DNA from: Gammaproteobacteria bacterium
GTDB lineage: Bacteria > Pseudomonadota > Gammaproteobacteria > GCA-001735895
Length of the DNA stretch: 9,002 nt
Reading direction: 5' to 3'
Assembly: GCA_021767985.1 (NCBI GenBank)
Contig: JAASSH010000048.1
Location: 1-9,002 of the forward strand
Made by a program: the position numbers and the translations under genes. The notes beneath the pieces are model-generated. The model saw only the letters and a list, made by a program, of their open reading frames with translations, was not told the origin of the DNA and ran no database searches. This document shows, one piece after another, positions 1 through 6,702 of this stretch. The number at the start of each line of letters is the position of its first letter. Position 1 is the first letter of the stretch.

Positions 1-1046
1 ATCGGGCAGGCGTCGGGCGCGGTATCGACGATACCGCCCCATTGCCGGTTCATGCGCACGCGTTTGAAGATCGGGAACATTTCGCAAATCGCCGCCACGG
101 TGTGCTCGATGGTCGGGAAACTGCCGCGCTGACCGTAGCCGTTATAACTGTCGATGCCGGCGCCGATGACCAGGTCGCCCTTGTCCGACTGGCTGATATA
201 GCCGTGCACCGCGTTCGACATGATGACGGTATTGATGATCGGCTTGATCGGCTCCGACACCAGCGCCTGCAGTGGATGACTTTCGATCGGCATGCGGAAA
301 CCCGCCATTTCGGCGAGCACCGAGCAGTGCCCGGCGACGACCACGCCGATTTTCTTCGCATCGATGCGCCCGCGCGTGGTTTCGACGCCGGTGACGGCCC
401 CGTTCTCCTGGCGGATCGCGGTGACCTCGCAATTCTGGATGATATCGACACCATACTTGTCGGCGCCACGGGCAAAACCCCAGGCCACCGCGTCGTGGCG
501 CGCGACACCGCCGCGCGGCTGAAACGAAGCGCCGAGGATCGGGTAGCGGCAACCCTGGTCGATATTGATCTCCGGAATCGCGCGCTTGATTTCCTGCGGC
601 GTGACGACATGCCCGTCGATACCGTTCAGGCGGTTGGCGTTGACGCGGCGCTGGATATCGCGCATGTCCTGCAGGTTGTGCCCGAGATTGTAAACGCCGC
701 GCTGGCTGAACATGACGTTGTAGTTCAGATCCTGGCTCAGCCCTTCCCACAGCTGCATCGATTTCTCGTAGAGGTGGGCGGACTCGTCCCACAGGTAATT
801 GGAACGCACGATGGTGGTGTTGCGCCCGGTATTACCGCCGCCGATCCAGCCTTTTTCGAGGACGGCGATATTGGTCATGCCGTGTTCCTTCGCCAGGTAG
901 TAGGCGGTGGCCAGCCCATGGCCGCCACCGCCGATGATCAGCGCGTCGTATTCCTGCTTCGGCTCCGGGCTGCGCCAGGCGGCGGCCCAGTTCTCATGGT
1001 AACTGATCGCGTTGCGAACCAGTGAAAATATTGAATACTTGCTCAT
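1..1046 (-). CDS. soxB: Sarcosine oxidase, beta subunit (heterotetrameric type), 5' part; runs off the left edge
   Basis: Beta subunit of heterotetrameric sarcosine oxidase, a cytoplasmic flavoenzyme that converts sarcosine, O2 and tetrahydrofolate to glycine, 5,10-methylene-THF and H2O2. Reading from ATG 1046, the frame stays open for 348 full codons to the edge, so the C-terminus (family length is a little over 400) is missing. The N-terminus [14 protein letters not shown] is typical of this subunit. A Rossmann FAD-binding motif ([16 protein letters not shown], about residues 37-52) is followed by an acidic residue (LEK, about 63-65) where the adenosine ribose is bound. ARHDAVAWG (about 182-190) matches the region holding the His that carries covalent FMN in characterised enzymes; His184 is the inferred counterpart. 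No clear Shine-Dalgarno precedes the ATG. In most genomes soxD, soxA and soxG follow soxB, so they should lie beyond position 1. Certain as a family member; less certain that sarcosine, rather than a related N-methyl amino acid, is the substrate. Confidence 0.93.
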   Translation of the reverse strand, partial: MSKYSIFSLVRNAISYHENWAAAWRSPEPKQEYDALIIGGGGHGLATAYYLAKEHGMTNIAVLEKGWIGGGNTGRNTTIVRSNYLWDESAHLYEKSMQLWEGLSQDLNYNVMFSQRGVYNLGHNLQDMRDIQRRVNANRLNGIDGHVVTPQEIKRAIPEINIDQGCRYPILGASFQPRGGVARHDAVAWGFARGADKYGVDIIQNCEVTAIRQENGAVTGVETTRGRIDAKKIGVVVAGHCSVLAEMAGFRMPIESHPLQALVSEPIKPIINTVIMSNAVHGYISQSDKGDLVIGAGIDSYNGYGQRGSFPTIEHTVAAICEMFPIFKRVRMNRQWGGIVDTAPDACP

Positions 1047-1072
1047 AGCGGTGCCGGATTTTCGAGCCGCGT

Positions 1073-1101
1073 AGCATACCAAGCCTCAATACGGCGGGCA
1101 A
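1073..1101 (-). promoter_or_regulatory. Predicted sigma70-type promoter for soxB
   Basis: On the minus strand, TTGCCC (1101-1096) and TATGCT (1078-1073) are separated by exactly 17 nt. Each hexamer matches consensus at 4 of 6 positions, and the -10 has an upstream TG, making it an extended -10 element. Transcription would start near 1066, leaving a leader of about 20 nt before the soxB ATG at 1046. Prediction by eye only. Confidence 0.5.
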
Positions 1102-1194
1102 AGCGAAAAGCCCGGCCAGATCGCCAGGGGTCGGATCAAGCTAACTCGATGGCGCATTTAATACAGGCCGCCTCGGTTCCCGAATCGCTGAAAT

Positions 1195-1200
1195 TAAAAT
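1195..1200 (+). promoter_or_regulatory. Possible -10 box for the EamA transporter gene
   Basis: TAAAAT matches the -10 consensus at 5 of 6 positions and lies 39 nt before the ATG at 1239 in an otherwise GC-rich intergenic stretch. No good -35 lies 16-18 nt upstream, so this is weak. It is the only AT-rich element found for this divergent gene. Confidence 0.22.
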
Positions 1201-1238
1201 AGACTGCCAGCCTTGCGTTCCGGATAACCGCCCCGCCA

Positions 1239-2144
1239 ATGATAAATAACAACGACACCGCCAGGGCGATGGCGATGATGATCGTCGCGATGCTGATGCT
1301 GCCCGGTATCGATGCCATCGCCAAATGGCTGTCCGGGTCGATTTCCTCGGGCCAGGTCACCTGGAGCCGTTTTTTCTTTCAGATCATACTCATGTCGCCG
1401 CTGCTGCTGATGACGCGGGGACCCTGGTTTACTCGAGCCCTGTGGCTGCACGCCGCGCGCGGCGCGCTGATAGCATCCGCCACCCTGTTCTTCTTTTCCG
1501 GGCTTGCCTACCTGCCGCTCGCCGACGCGATCGCAATCTTTTTTATCGAGCCGCTGCTGGTGACCCTGCTATCGGCACTGTTTTTCGGTGAGGCGATACA
1601 CTGGCGCCGTATTTCGGCAATCAGTTTCGGTTTCGTCGGCGCGCTGATCATCATCCGACCCACGTTCGCCGAAGTCGGTTATGCCGTCCTGTACCCGGTG
1701 TCCGCGGCCTTTTGCTTTTCCTTTTACATCCTGCTGACGCGCAAGCTGGTCCGGCACGAAGACCCGATCCGGCTGCAGTTTTTCGCCGGTATTTTTGGCT
1801 GCATGGTTATGAGCATGGCGTTGATCTACGGCAGCGCCAGTGACATCGGCATATTGACCGCGGTGTGGCCGACGACCGATCAATGGCTGTTACTCGGTAC
1901 ATTGGGATTGATCGCGACCGTTTGCCATTTACTCGTGGTTTACGCCTACCGGCTGGCTTCGATCGGTATCCTGGCACCGTTCCAGTATGTCGAAATTATC
2001 GGCGCGACAATTCTCGGGCTGGTGGTTTTCAGGGAGTTCCCGGACCCGATTACCTGGCTCGGGATATCCATCATTGTCGGTTCGGGCATGTACGTGTTTC
2101 ACCGCGAGGCGAAACTGGCGGCAACCGCCAGGGCCACAAAATGA
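1239..2144 (+). CDS. EamA-family (drug/metabolite transporter superfamily) membrane protein
   Basis: Inner-membrane transporter of the DMT superfamily, predicted to move a small metabolite such as an amino acid or nucleoside-like compound; the substrate cannot be read from sequence. The 301 residues form two tandem EamA repeats (about 12-140 and 148-290) of roughly five hydrophobic helices each, the usual ten-helix layout. Conserved-looking points are the short helix with DAIAKW near residue 25, and LADAIAIFFIEPLLVTLLSA (about 94-113) at the end of repeat one, where the DMT signature falls. An in-frame TAG at 1200 and no other start codon before 1239 make ATG 1239 the first possible start, but it has no Shine-Dalgarno. 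AGGG at 1263-1266 sits 8 nt before ATG 1275, so a start at residue 13 is a real alternative and would still keep all the helices. The gene is divergent from soxB and upstream of metY on the same strand; whether it supports sarcosine metabolism is unknown. Confidence 0.88.
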   Translation: MINNNDTARAMAMMIVAMLMLPGIDAIAKWLSGSISSGQVTWSRFFFQIILMSPLLLMTRGPWFTRALWLHAARGALIASATLFFFSGLAYLPLADAIAIFFIEPLLVTLLSALFFGEAIHWRRISAISFGFVGALIIIRPTFAEVGYAVLYPVSAAFCFSFYILLTRKLVRHEDPIRLQFFAGIFGCMVMSMALIYGSASDIGILTAVWPTTDQWLLLGTLGLIATVCHLLVVYAYRLASIGILAPFQYVEIIGATILGLVVFREFPDPITWLGISIIVGSGMYVFHREAKLAATARATK

Positions 2145-2162
2145 GAAGTCCTGGCCGGCAAG

Positions 2163-2191
2163 TTGCGGATGTCGCACGCTTGCGTTCTAAT
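2163..2191 (+). promoter_or_regulatory. Predicted sigma70-type promoter for the metY-like gene
   Basis: TTGCGG (2163-2168) and TCTAAT (2186-2191) are separated by 17 nt. The -10 matches consensus at 5 of 6 positions and the -35 at 3 of 6. Transcription would begin near 2198, giving a leader of about 45 nt to the ATG at 2243. The gap from the end of the EamA gene is too short for a sizeable riboswitch after this start, and none is recognisable. The metY-like gene can therefore be transcribed independently of the transporter gene. Confidence 0.45.
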
Positions 2192-2231
2192 GGTTAGCGG
2201 CAAACACACTCACAACCAGAAAAAAAGTATC

Positions 2232-2248
2232 AGGAGATAATAATGTAA
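2232..2248 (+). other. Strong ribosome binding site followed by a start-stop (ATG TAA)
   Basis: AGGAG at 2232-2236 is followed, after an ideal 6-nt spacer, by ATG (2243-2245), and the next codon is TAA (2246-2248). The frame is that of the downstream enzyme. The codons after the stop read I-E-T-K-A-V-H-S-G, matching the N-terminus usual in O-acetylhomoserine sulfhydrylases, where codon 2 is commonly Lys. One A-to-T change (AAA to TAA) would explain it. Either this is a nonsense mutation or base-call error, or the element works as a minimal upstream reading frame with re-initiation at GTG 2264. See findings. Confidence 0.85.
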
Positions 2249-2263
2249 ATCGAGACCAAAGCA

Positions 2264-3514
2264 GTGCACTCGGGCTATAGCCCGGACCCTACCACCAACG
2301 CCGTCGCAGTTCCAATTTACCAGACCACCGCGTACGCGTTCGACGACACCCAGCACGGTGCCGATCTGTTCAACCTGGCGGTGCTGGGGAATATCTACAC
2401 CCGCATCATGAACCCGACCAACGACGTGCTGGAGCAGCGTATTTCAGACATGGAGGGCGGGGTCGCAGGGCTGGCGCTGGCTTCCGGGCAGGCGGCCACG
2501 ACTTACGCGATTCAAACGATTGCCGAAGCCGGCGATAACTTCATCAGCATGTCGACACTGTACGGCGGTACCTACAACCTGTTCGCGCATACTTTCCCGC
2601 AGATGGGCATCGAGGTGCGTTTCGCCGATCCCGAGAACCTCGACGCCTTGGCCGCACTGATCGATGGCAAAACCAAGGCGGTGTACTGCGAGTCGTTGGG
2701 TAACCCGGCAGGTAACGTCGTCGATATCGCCAGGGTATGCGAGATCGCGCACGCCCACGGAGTGCCCGTTATCGTCGATAACACCGTACCGTCGCCCTAC
2801 CTGTGTCGCCCGATCGAACACGGCGCGGATATCGTGGTGCACTCGCTGACCAAGTACATCGGGGGTCACGGCACCATCATCGGCGGCATTATCGTCGACT
2901 CCAACAACTTCGACTGGGTCGCCAACAAGGATCGCTTCAAGCGCCTCAACGAGCCCGATGTTTCCTATCACGGCGTGGTATTTACCGAGACCGGGCTACC
3001 GCCCTATATCCTGCGCGCGCGGGTCGTGCCGCTGCGCAACATGGGTGCGTCGCTGGCGCCGATGAATACCTTCCTCGCGTTGCAGGGTCTCGAAACGCTG
3101 CCGTTGCGCATGGACCGGATCTGCGACAATGCGTTAACCGTGGCGCAACACCTGGAAGGCCATTCCGGGGTCGAGTGGGTGCGCTATGCGGGGCTCGACA
3201 GCAGCCCGCACAAGGCCCTTTGCGACAAGTACATGGGCGGCAAGGCTTCAGGGATTCTTTCGTTCGGCATCAAGGGCGGAATCGAGGCCGGCACCAGGTT
3301 TATCGATGCGTTGCAGTTGATCACGCGCCTGGTGAATATTGGTGACGCCAAATCGCTCGCCTGCCACCCGGCATCGACCACGCACCGTCAGCTGGCGCCG
3401 GAAGAGCTGGCCGCGTCGGGTGTTTCCGAGGACCTGGTGCGACTGTCGATCGGCATCGAGAACGTCAAGGATATCATCGCGGATATCGACCAGGCGCTCG
3501 ACGCCGCGAAGTAG
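2264..3514 (+). CDS. metY: O-acetylhomoserine sulfhydrylase-type PLP enzyme; canonical start blocked by a stop at codon 2
   Basis: Cytoplasmic PLP enzyme of the Cys/Met metabolism family, most like O-acetylhomoserine aminocarboxypropyltransferase. It combines O-acetylhomoserine with sulfide to give homocysteine, or with methanethiol to give methionine. Numbered from GTG 2264: YTR (45-47) supplies phosphate contacts across the dimer, SGQAA (74-78) binds PLP phosphate, Tyr100 should stack on the ring, Asp172 in VDNT pairs with the ring nitrogen, and Lys197 in SLTKYIGGH forms the Schiff base. All catalytic elements are intact and the 416-residue body is near full family length. The natural start is almost certainly ATG 2243, seven codons earlier and behind AGGAG, but its second codon is TAA. 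GTG 2264 is the first standard start after that stop and has no good Shine-Dalgarno. AUC at 2249 is a non-standard alternative. The protein is plausible, but expression level is doubtful; if the stop is real and re-initiation fails, this is a very young pseudogene. Substrate (acetyl versus succinyl homoserine) is inferred from overall resemblance. Confidence 0.9.
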   Translation: MHSGYSPDPTTNAVAVPIYQTTAYAFDDTQHGADLFNLAVLGNIYTRIMNPTNDVLEQRISDMEGGVAGLALASGQAATTYAIQTIAEAGDNFISMSTLYGGTYNLFAHTFPQMGIEVRFADPENLDALAALIDGKTKAVYCESLGNPAGNVVDIARVCEIAHAHGVPVIVDNTVPSPYLCRPIEHGADIVVHSLTKYIGGHGTIIGGIIVDSNNFDWVANKDRFKRLNEPDVSYHGVVFTETGLPPYILRARVVPLRNMGASLAPMNTFLALQGLETLPLRMDRICDNALTVAQHLEGHSGVEWVRYAGLDSSPHKALCDKYMGGKASGILSFGIKGGIEAGTRFIDALQLITRLVNIGDAKSLACHPASTTHRQLAPEELAASGVSEDLVRLSIGIENVKDIIADIDQALDAAK

Positions 3515-3524
3515 AAGTAGCAAC

Positions 3525-3555
3525 ACCTGTCCCGCGGCCAGGCCGCGGGGCAGGT
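3525..3555. terminator. Strong GC-rich hairpin between convergent genes; possible bidirectional terminator
   Basis: A near-perfect inverted repeat with arms ACCTGTCCCGCGGCC and GGCCGCGGGGCAGGT around a single A. One position forms a G-U pair in the plus-strand RNA; with a 3-nt loop the stem is 14 bp. It begins 11 nt after the stop of the metY-like gene and ends 28 nt from the end of the convergent CBS-domain gene. Neither strand has a T run after the stem, so it is not a classic intrinsic terminator. It may instead stop readthrough, protect 3' ends, or work with Rho. Confidence 0.5.
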
Positions 3556-3583
3556 ATGTCACGGTCGGGATCGGTTAACTTGA

Positions 3584-4012
3584 TCAGGACGCTATATAGG
3601 CGCGCATCGCCTCGGCTTCCGACTGAACTTCCATGATGCGCCATTTAACCAGGTCGCGGATGCTGATAAACCCGACCAGCTCATCGTTATCGAATACCGG
3701 CAGATGCCGGATGTTACGATCGGTCATCATGGCCATAGTCTCGAGCACCGTATCCTGCGGCGAACAGTGAATCAGTTTGCTTGTCATCAATTCCTCCACC
3801 GCGACATCGTGCAGGTCGGCACCATGCGGGGCCATGCCGCTAATGATATCGCGCTCCGACAGGATACCGACGATCTCCCCGTCCTGGCCTTCCACCAGCA
3901 GGGCGCCAATTTTATTTTCGGTCAGTGCCGCCGCCGCCTCGGCAATACTCTGCTCGGGCCCGATCTTGACGATGTCCGAGGTTCTGCCTCGTAACAATTC
4001 AGCTATCTTCAT
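3584..4012 (-). CDS. Stand-alone CBS-domain pair (Bateman module) protein
   Basis: Small cytoplasmic protein of 142 residues made almost entirely of two CBS domains, about 13-62 and 78-127, which together form one Bateman module. Such modules bind adenine nucleotides (AMP, ATP, SAM or similar) and act as energy or ligand sensors. The sub-motifs GILSERDI (49-56) and GFISIRDLVK (114-123) end each domain; their Asp residues typically contact the ligand ribose. There is no attached enzyme, transporter or DNA-binding domain and no membrane segment, so the partner is unknown. The start is well supported: GGAGGG lies 8 nt before ATG 4012. The gene converges on the metY-like gene (69-nt gap) and lies on the same strand as the ABC operon, 135 nt after its last gene, so either its own promoter or readthrough is possible. 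Length and layout are ordinary for the family. Confidence 0.93.
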   Translation of the reverse strand: MKIAELLRGRTSDIVKIGPEQSIAEAAAALTENKIGALLVEGQDGEIVGILSERDIISGMAPHGADLHDVAVEELMTSKLIHCSPQDTVLETMAMMTDRNIRHLPVFDNDELVGFISIRDLVKWRIMEVQSEAEAMRAYIAS

Positions 4013-4020
4013 GAGATTTA

Positions 4021-4026
4021 CCCTCC
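4021..4026 (-). promoter_or_regulatory. Strong Shine-Dalgarno of the CBS-domain gene
   Basis: GGAGGG on the minus strand, 8 nt before the ATG at 4012-4010. It fixes the start of the CBS-domain gene and is the strongest ribosome binding site in the window, suggesting efficient translation. Confidence 0.75.
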
Positions 4027-4092
4027 GTTTCCCATAATCTTTTTCTCCGATTCAGCCATCGGATCACACTAATACATGATACGACAAATCGC

Positions 4093-4114
4093 GACGGATT
4101 CTATAATCTCCGTC
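4093..4114. other. Inverted repeat enclosing a TATAAT box, between the ABC operon and the CBS gene
   Basis: GACGGA (4093-4098) and TCCGTC (4109-4114) form a perfect 6-bp inverted repeat with a 10-nt centre that contains TATAAT on the plus strand (4102-4107). It lies 34 nt beyond the stop of the last ABC gene and 81 nt before the CBS start. It could be a weak terminator hairpin of the operon (no T run follows) or a regulator site. I see no -35 giving a convincing promoter on either strand, and the match may be chance. Confidence 0.25.
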
Positions 4115-4147
4115 AACTCAACGCGCTCTGGTCGCTGCGCCTCGCCT

Positions 4148-4936
4148 TCAGGCAAATTCCTCGAAGGCGTCGATTGCGGCTCGATCGTATCCGAGACTCG
4201 CCGTCAGCAGTTGCCGCGTATAGGGCATCTGCGGACTATGATCGCGTAATTGCTGTACCCCCAGGGTTTCGACCACGCTCCCGTTTTGCATTACCGACAG
4301 GGCCTCGCACATATGCGCGACCACCGCGAGGTTGTGGCTGACCAGTACGTAGGTTAATCCGTGATCGCGCTTCAGCCGCATCAAGAGATTAAGCACTTCG
4401 GCCTGCACCGAAACGTCGAGCGCCGAGGTGGGCTCATCCAGCAGGACGATCTCTGGTTCGGTGATCAGCGCGCGCGCCACCGAAACCCGCTGGCGTTGCC
4501 CGCCGGATATCTGGTGCGGGTAGCGAAACCGGAACGAAGCATCGAGACCGACTTCCTCCAGCGCCTGTACTACCCGATCCTCGATCCGGTCGAGCCGATG
4601 CACGCGAGCCGGTTCGCCGAGTATCGTATCGACCGTGTGGCGGGGATGCAGCGACCCGTACGGATCCTGAAAAACCATTTGTACACGCCGCCGAAAATGG
4701 CGCGAGCGGCGCTGCCCCTGCAGTGACTCCTGCGCGACCGTCATGTCGCCGCTGACGCGGGCGACGCGATCGAGCAGCCCCGCCAGCGCGCGCAGCACCG
4801 TGGTTTTGCCCGAGCCGGATTCGCCCACCAGGCCGTAGGACTGGCCGGGCTCGATGCGCATCGCAAAATCGCGCACCGCGTGATGCGCGCCGCCACCATG
4901 ACCGAAGACCACGTCCAGGTTACGGATATCGATCAT
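4148..4936 (-). CDS. Dpp/Opp-type ABC importer, second ATPase subunit (DppF/OppF-like)
   Basis: One of the two nucleotide-binding subunits that power a peptide/nickel-type ABC importer from the cytoplasmic face. All ATPase motifs are present in the 262 residues: Walker [10 protein letters not shown] (38-46), Q-loop Gln90 in MVFQDP, signature ISGGQRQR (143-150), Walker B IVLLDEP (163-169) with Glu168, and the switch His201. [11 protein letters not shown] is characteristic of the DppF/OppF half rather than DppD. The protein is shorter than the roughly 320-330 residues usual for OppF: it ends soon after the PYTRQLL motif (about 239-245) and lacks most of the C-terminal oligopeptide-transporter extension. 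Its ATG at 4936 overlaps the stop of the preceding ATPase gene in an ATGA (4 nt), so translation is probably coupled. It is the last gene of the operon. Substrate specificity resides in the binding protein, not here. Confidence 0.95.
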   Translation of the reverse strand: MIDIRNLDVVFGHGGGAHHAVRDFAMRIEPGQSYGLVGESGSGKTTVLRALAGLLDRVARVSGDMTVAQESLQGQRRSRHFRRRVQMVFQDPYGSLHPRHTVDTILGEPARVHRLDRIEDRVVQALEEVGLDASFRFRYPHQISGGQRQRVSVARALITEPEIVLLDEPTSALDVSVQAEVLNLLMRLKRDHGLTYVLVSHNLAVVAHMCEALSVMQNGSVVETLGVQQLRDHSPQMPYTRQLLTASLGYDRAAIDAFEEFA

Positions 4937-5790
4937 CTCGAGGCTTCCGAATTCGACAGCCAGGCCGGATCACGGCGCAATACCGGCAACTCCTCGCGCG
5001 CGCCATCGAGACTGGGTAAACAGTTAAGCAAGCCGCGGGTATAAGGATGAGTTGCCTGATCGAGATCGGCCGCCGCACATTCTTCCACCACCTGGCCGCC
5101 GTACATTACCAGGATCCGGTCGCAGAACGAGGCTACCAGGTTGAGATCGTGACTGATAAAGATCAGCCCCATGCCGCGCTCGCTGAGCATGTCGTCGAGC
5201 ACCGCCAGTACCTGCAGCTGCACGGTAACGTCGAGCGCCGAGGTCGGCTCGTCGGCGATGATGATATCGGGCTCCGGTATCATCATCATCGCGATCATGA
5301 TGCGCTGCCCCATGCCGCCCGAAACCTCGTGCGGATAAGCCCGGTATACGCGCTCTGGCGCGCGGATCTTAACCGCGTGCAGCATGTCGAGGGTGCGCTG
5401 ACGCGCATCGGCCTTGCTGGTTGCCCGATGCACCAGGAAGGCTTCCTCGATCTGCGAGCCGATAGTCATGACCGGGTTCAGCGAGTACTTGGGGTCCTGC
5501 ATGATCATCGAGATACAGCCGCCCCGAACCTCCCGCATGGTGCGCGCATCGGCATGCAACAAATCGGTGCCGTCAAATTCCAGCCGCTTCGCACGTACCC
5601 GTCCCCCGGTCGCCGTCAGGCCGAGAATCGCGCGCCCGGTTTGCGACTTACCGGAGCCGGACTCGCCGACGATGCCGAGCTTTTCTCGCCCCAGCTCGAA
5701 GCTGACACCGCTGACGGCGTTCACGATCCCGGTGGGTGTGTTGTAACTCACGTGCAGGTCCTCGACCCGGAGTAGCGGTGATTCGCTCAT
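4933..5790 (-). CDS. Dpp/Opp-type ABC importer, first ATPase subunit (DppD/OppD-like)
   Basis: Partner ATPase of the importer; it would form a heterodimer with the following gene product. Motifs in the 285 residues: Walker A GESGSGKSQ (42-50), Q-loop Gln98 in IMQDP, signature VSGGMGQR (156-163), Walker B IIIADEP (176-182) with Glu181, and switch His214 in ISHD. The signature has Gly where many DppD proteins have Arg (SGGMRQR), and is followed by an unusual Met-rich run, MIAMMMIPEP (165-174). The C-terminus is short: after HPYTRGLL (248-255) it lacks the cysteine-rich tail of many DppD proteins (about 327 residues), so a C-terminal iron-sulfur site as described for some homologues is not expected. 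ATG 5790 lies 3 nt after the stop of the permease gene, with a G-rich stretch upstream as a possible ribosome binding site. Confidence 0.95.
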   Translation of the reverse strand: MSESPLLRVEDLHVSYNTPTGIVNAVSGVSFELGREKLGIVGESGSGKSQTGRAILGLTATGGRVRAKRLEFDGTDLLHADARTMREVRGGCISMIMQDPKYSLNPVMTIGSQIEEAFLVHRATSKADARQRTLDMLHAVKIRAPERVYRAYPHEVSGGMGQRIMIAMMMIPEPDIIIADEPTSALDVTVQLQVLAVLDDMLSERGMGLIFISHDLNLVASFCDRILVMYGGQVVEECAAADLDQATHPYTRGLLNCLPSLDGAREELPVLRRDPAWLSNSEASR

Positions 5791-5793
5791 CGA

Positions 5794-6702
5794 TTAACCC
5801 CCGCTCTTGGGATCGAAAACATCGCGTAAGCCGTCACCCAGCAAATTGAAACCGAGGCTGACGACGAGTATCGCTATTCCGGGTACCGTCGGCACCCACC
5901 ACTGATCGATCAGGTATTGCCGTCCGAGCGAAATCATTGCGCCCCACTCGGGCGTCGGCGGTTGCGCGCCGAGACCGAGGAAGCCGAGCCCGGCCGCGGT
6001 CAGGATGATGCCGGCCATGTCCAGCGTCAGCCGCACGATCACCGAGGACAGACACAGCGGCGCGACGTGACGGGTCAGGATGCCGGCCGTGCTAACGCCC
6101 TGCACCTGCGCCGCGAGAATGAACTCGCTGTTGCGGATTGTCAGCGCTTCGGCGCGGGCTATGCGCGCGAACGGCGACCAGGTAGTCAGCGCGATCGCCA
6201 GCACCGCGTTTTCGAGACCCGGGCCCAGCACTGCGACGAAGGCCATCGCCAGGATCAGGCGCGGAAAGGCGAGGAAGATATCGGTCACGCGCATCAGGAT
6301 ACTGTCCACCAGGCCGCCGAGATAACCGGCTATCACGCCGATGACGAGCCCGATTGGCACCACGATTATCGCCACCAGGCCGACGATATACAGCGTAATG
6401 CGCGAACCCCAGATGATGCGGTCGAATATATCGCGCCCGAGCTGATCGGTACCGAACCAGTGTTCGGCACTGGGCGCCTGCAGCCGGTTAACGAGGTCGG
6501 GCTCGAGACCATCCGAAGCCGTAATCCAGGGCGCCAGCGCGGCGACGCCGACCAGCCCGAGAATAATTATGAGCCCGATCACGGCTACCGGGTTGCGTCG
6601 AAATTCGAGCCAGCCGATGTAAAACCGCTGGCTGCGGGCCTGCCATTTCGACCGCGGCACCTCGGCCAGCAGCCAGCCGCGCAGTGTCATATGCTCCGCC
6701 AT
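5794..6702 (-). CDS. Dpp/Opp-type ABC importer, permease subunit C
   Basis: Inner-membrane permease of the DppC/OppC/GsiD type, which pairs with the DppB-like subunit to form the channel. Of its 302 residues, about 20-60 form the OppC N-terminal region: WLEFRRNP followed by the first hydrophobic helix (40-60). HWFGTDQLGRDIFDRIIWG (81-99) is a hallmark of this subunit. The remaining helices occur around 103-125, 145-175, 217-240 and 273-290. The cytoplasmic EAA-type loop that docks on the ATPases lies around 195-215 (LAAQVQGVSTAG...RHVAP). FLGLGAQPPTPEWG (241-254) and LGDGLRDVFDP near the C-terminus are also typical. ATG 6702 shares one base with the stop of the previous permease gene (TGATG), so translation is probably coupled. 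Length is normal for the family. Confidence 0.95.
   Translation of the reverse strand: MAEHMTLRGWLLAEVPRSKWQARSQRFYIGWLEFRRNPVAVIGLIIILGLVGVAALAPWITASDGLEPDLVNRLQAPSAEHWFGTDQLGRDIFDRIIWGSRITLYIVGLVAIIVVPIGLVIGVIAGYLGGLVDSILMRVTDIFLAFPRLILAMAFVAVLGPGLENAVLAIALTTWSPFARIARAEALTIRNSEFILAAQVQGVSTAGILTRHVAPLCLSSVIVRLTLDMAGIILTAAGLGFLGLGAQPPTPEWGAMISLGRQYLIDQWWVPTVPGIAILVVSLGFNLLGDGLRDVFDPKSGG

Noticed and set aside
42..1025. Long open frame (327 codons) on the plus strand opposite soxB
   Set aside because: It is antisense to a well-conserved flavoenzyme, and its translation is Arg/Asp/His-rich with no recognisable domain; such mirror frames are common in GC-rich genes.
1096..1113. GGGC...GCCC inverted repeat upstream of soxB, considered as a terminator
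   Set aside because: Only a 4-bp stem can form and it overlaps the predicted -35 element; no T run follows.
2145..2242. Possible SAM riboswitch or other leader RNA before the metY-like gene
   Set aside because: The leader after the predicted promoter is only about 45 nt, and I find no pseudoknot or conserved core of a known SAM riboswitch, nor a MetJ-type box; only a weak 5-bp TGGTT/AACCA pairing.
4411..5250. Near-identical 17-18 base segments around 4414-4432 and 5229-5247
   Set aside because: They encode the same conserved DEPTSALDV Walker B region in two paralogous ATPases, so this is protein conservation and not a DNA repeat.
5276..5296. ATC/CAT trinucleotide run, considered as a microsatellite
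   Set aside because: It encodes the Met/Ile run MIAMMMI just after the ATPase signature; a handful of repeats with interruptions is explained by codons.
5047..5775. Open frame of 242 codons on the plus strand opposite the DppD-like gene
   Set aside because: It mirrors a complete ATPase gene with all catalytic motifs; no domain or ribosome binding site supports it.
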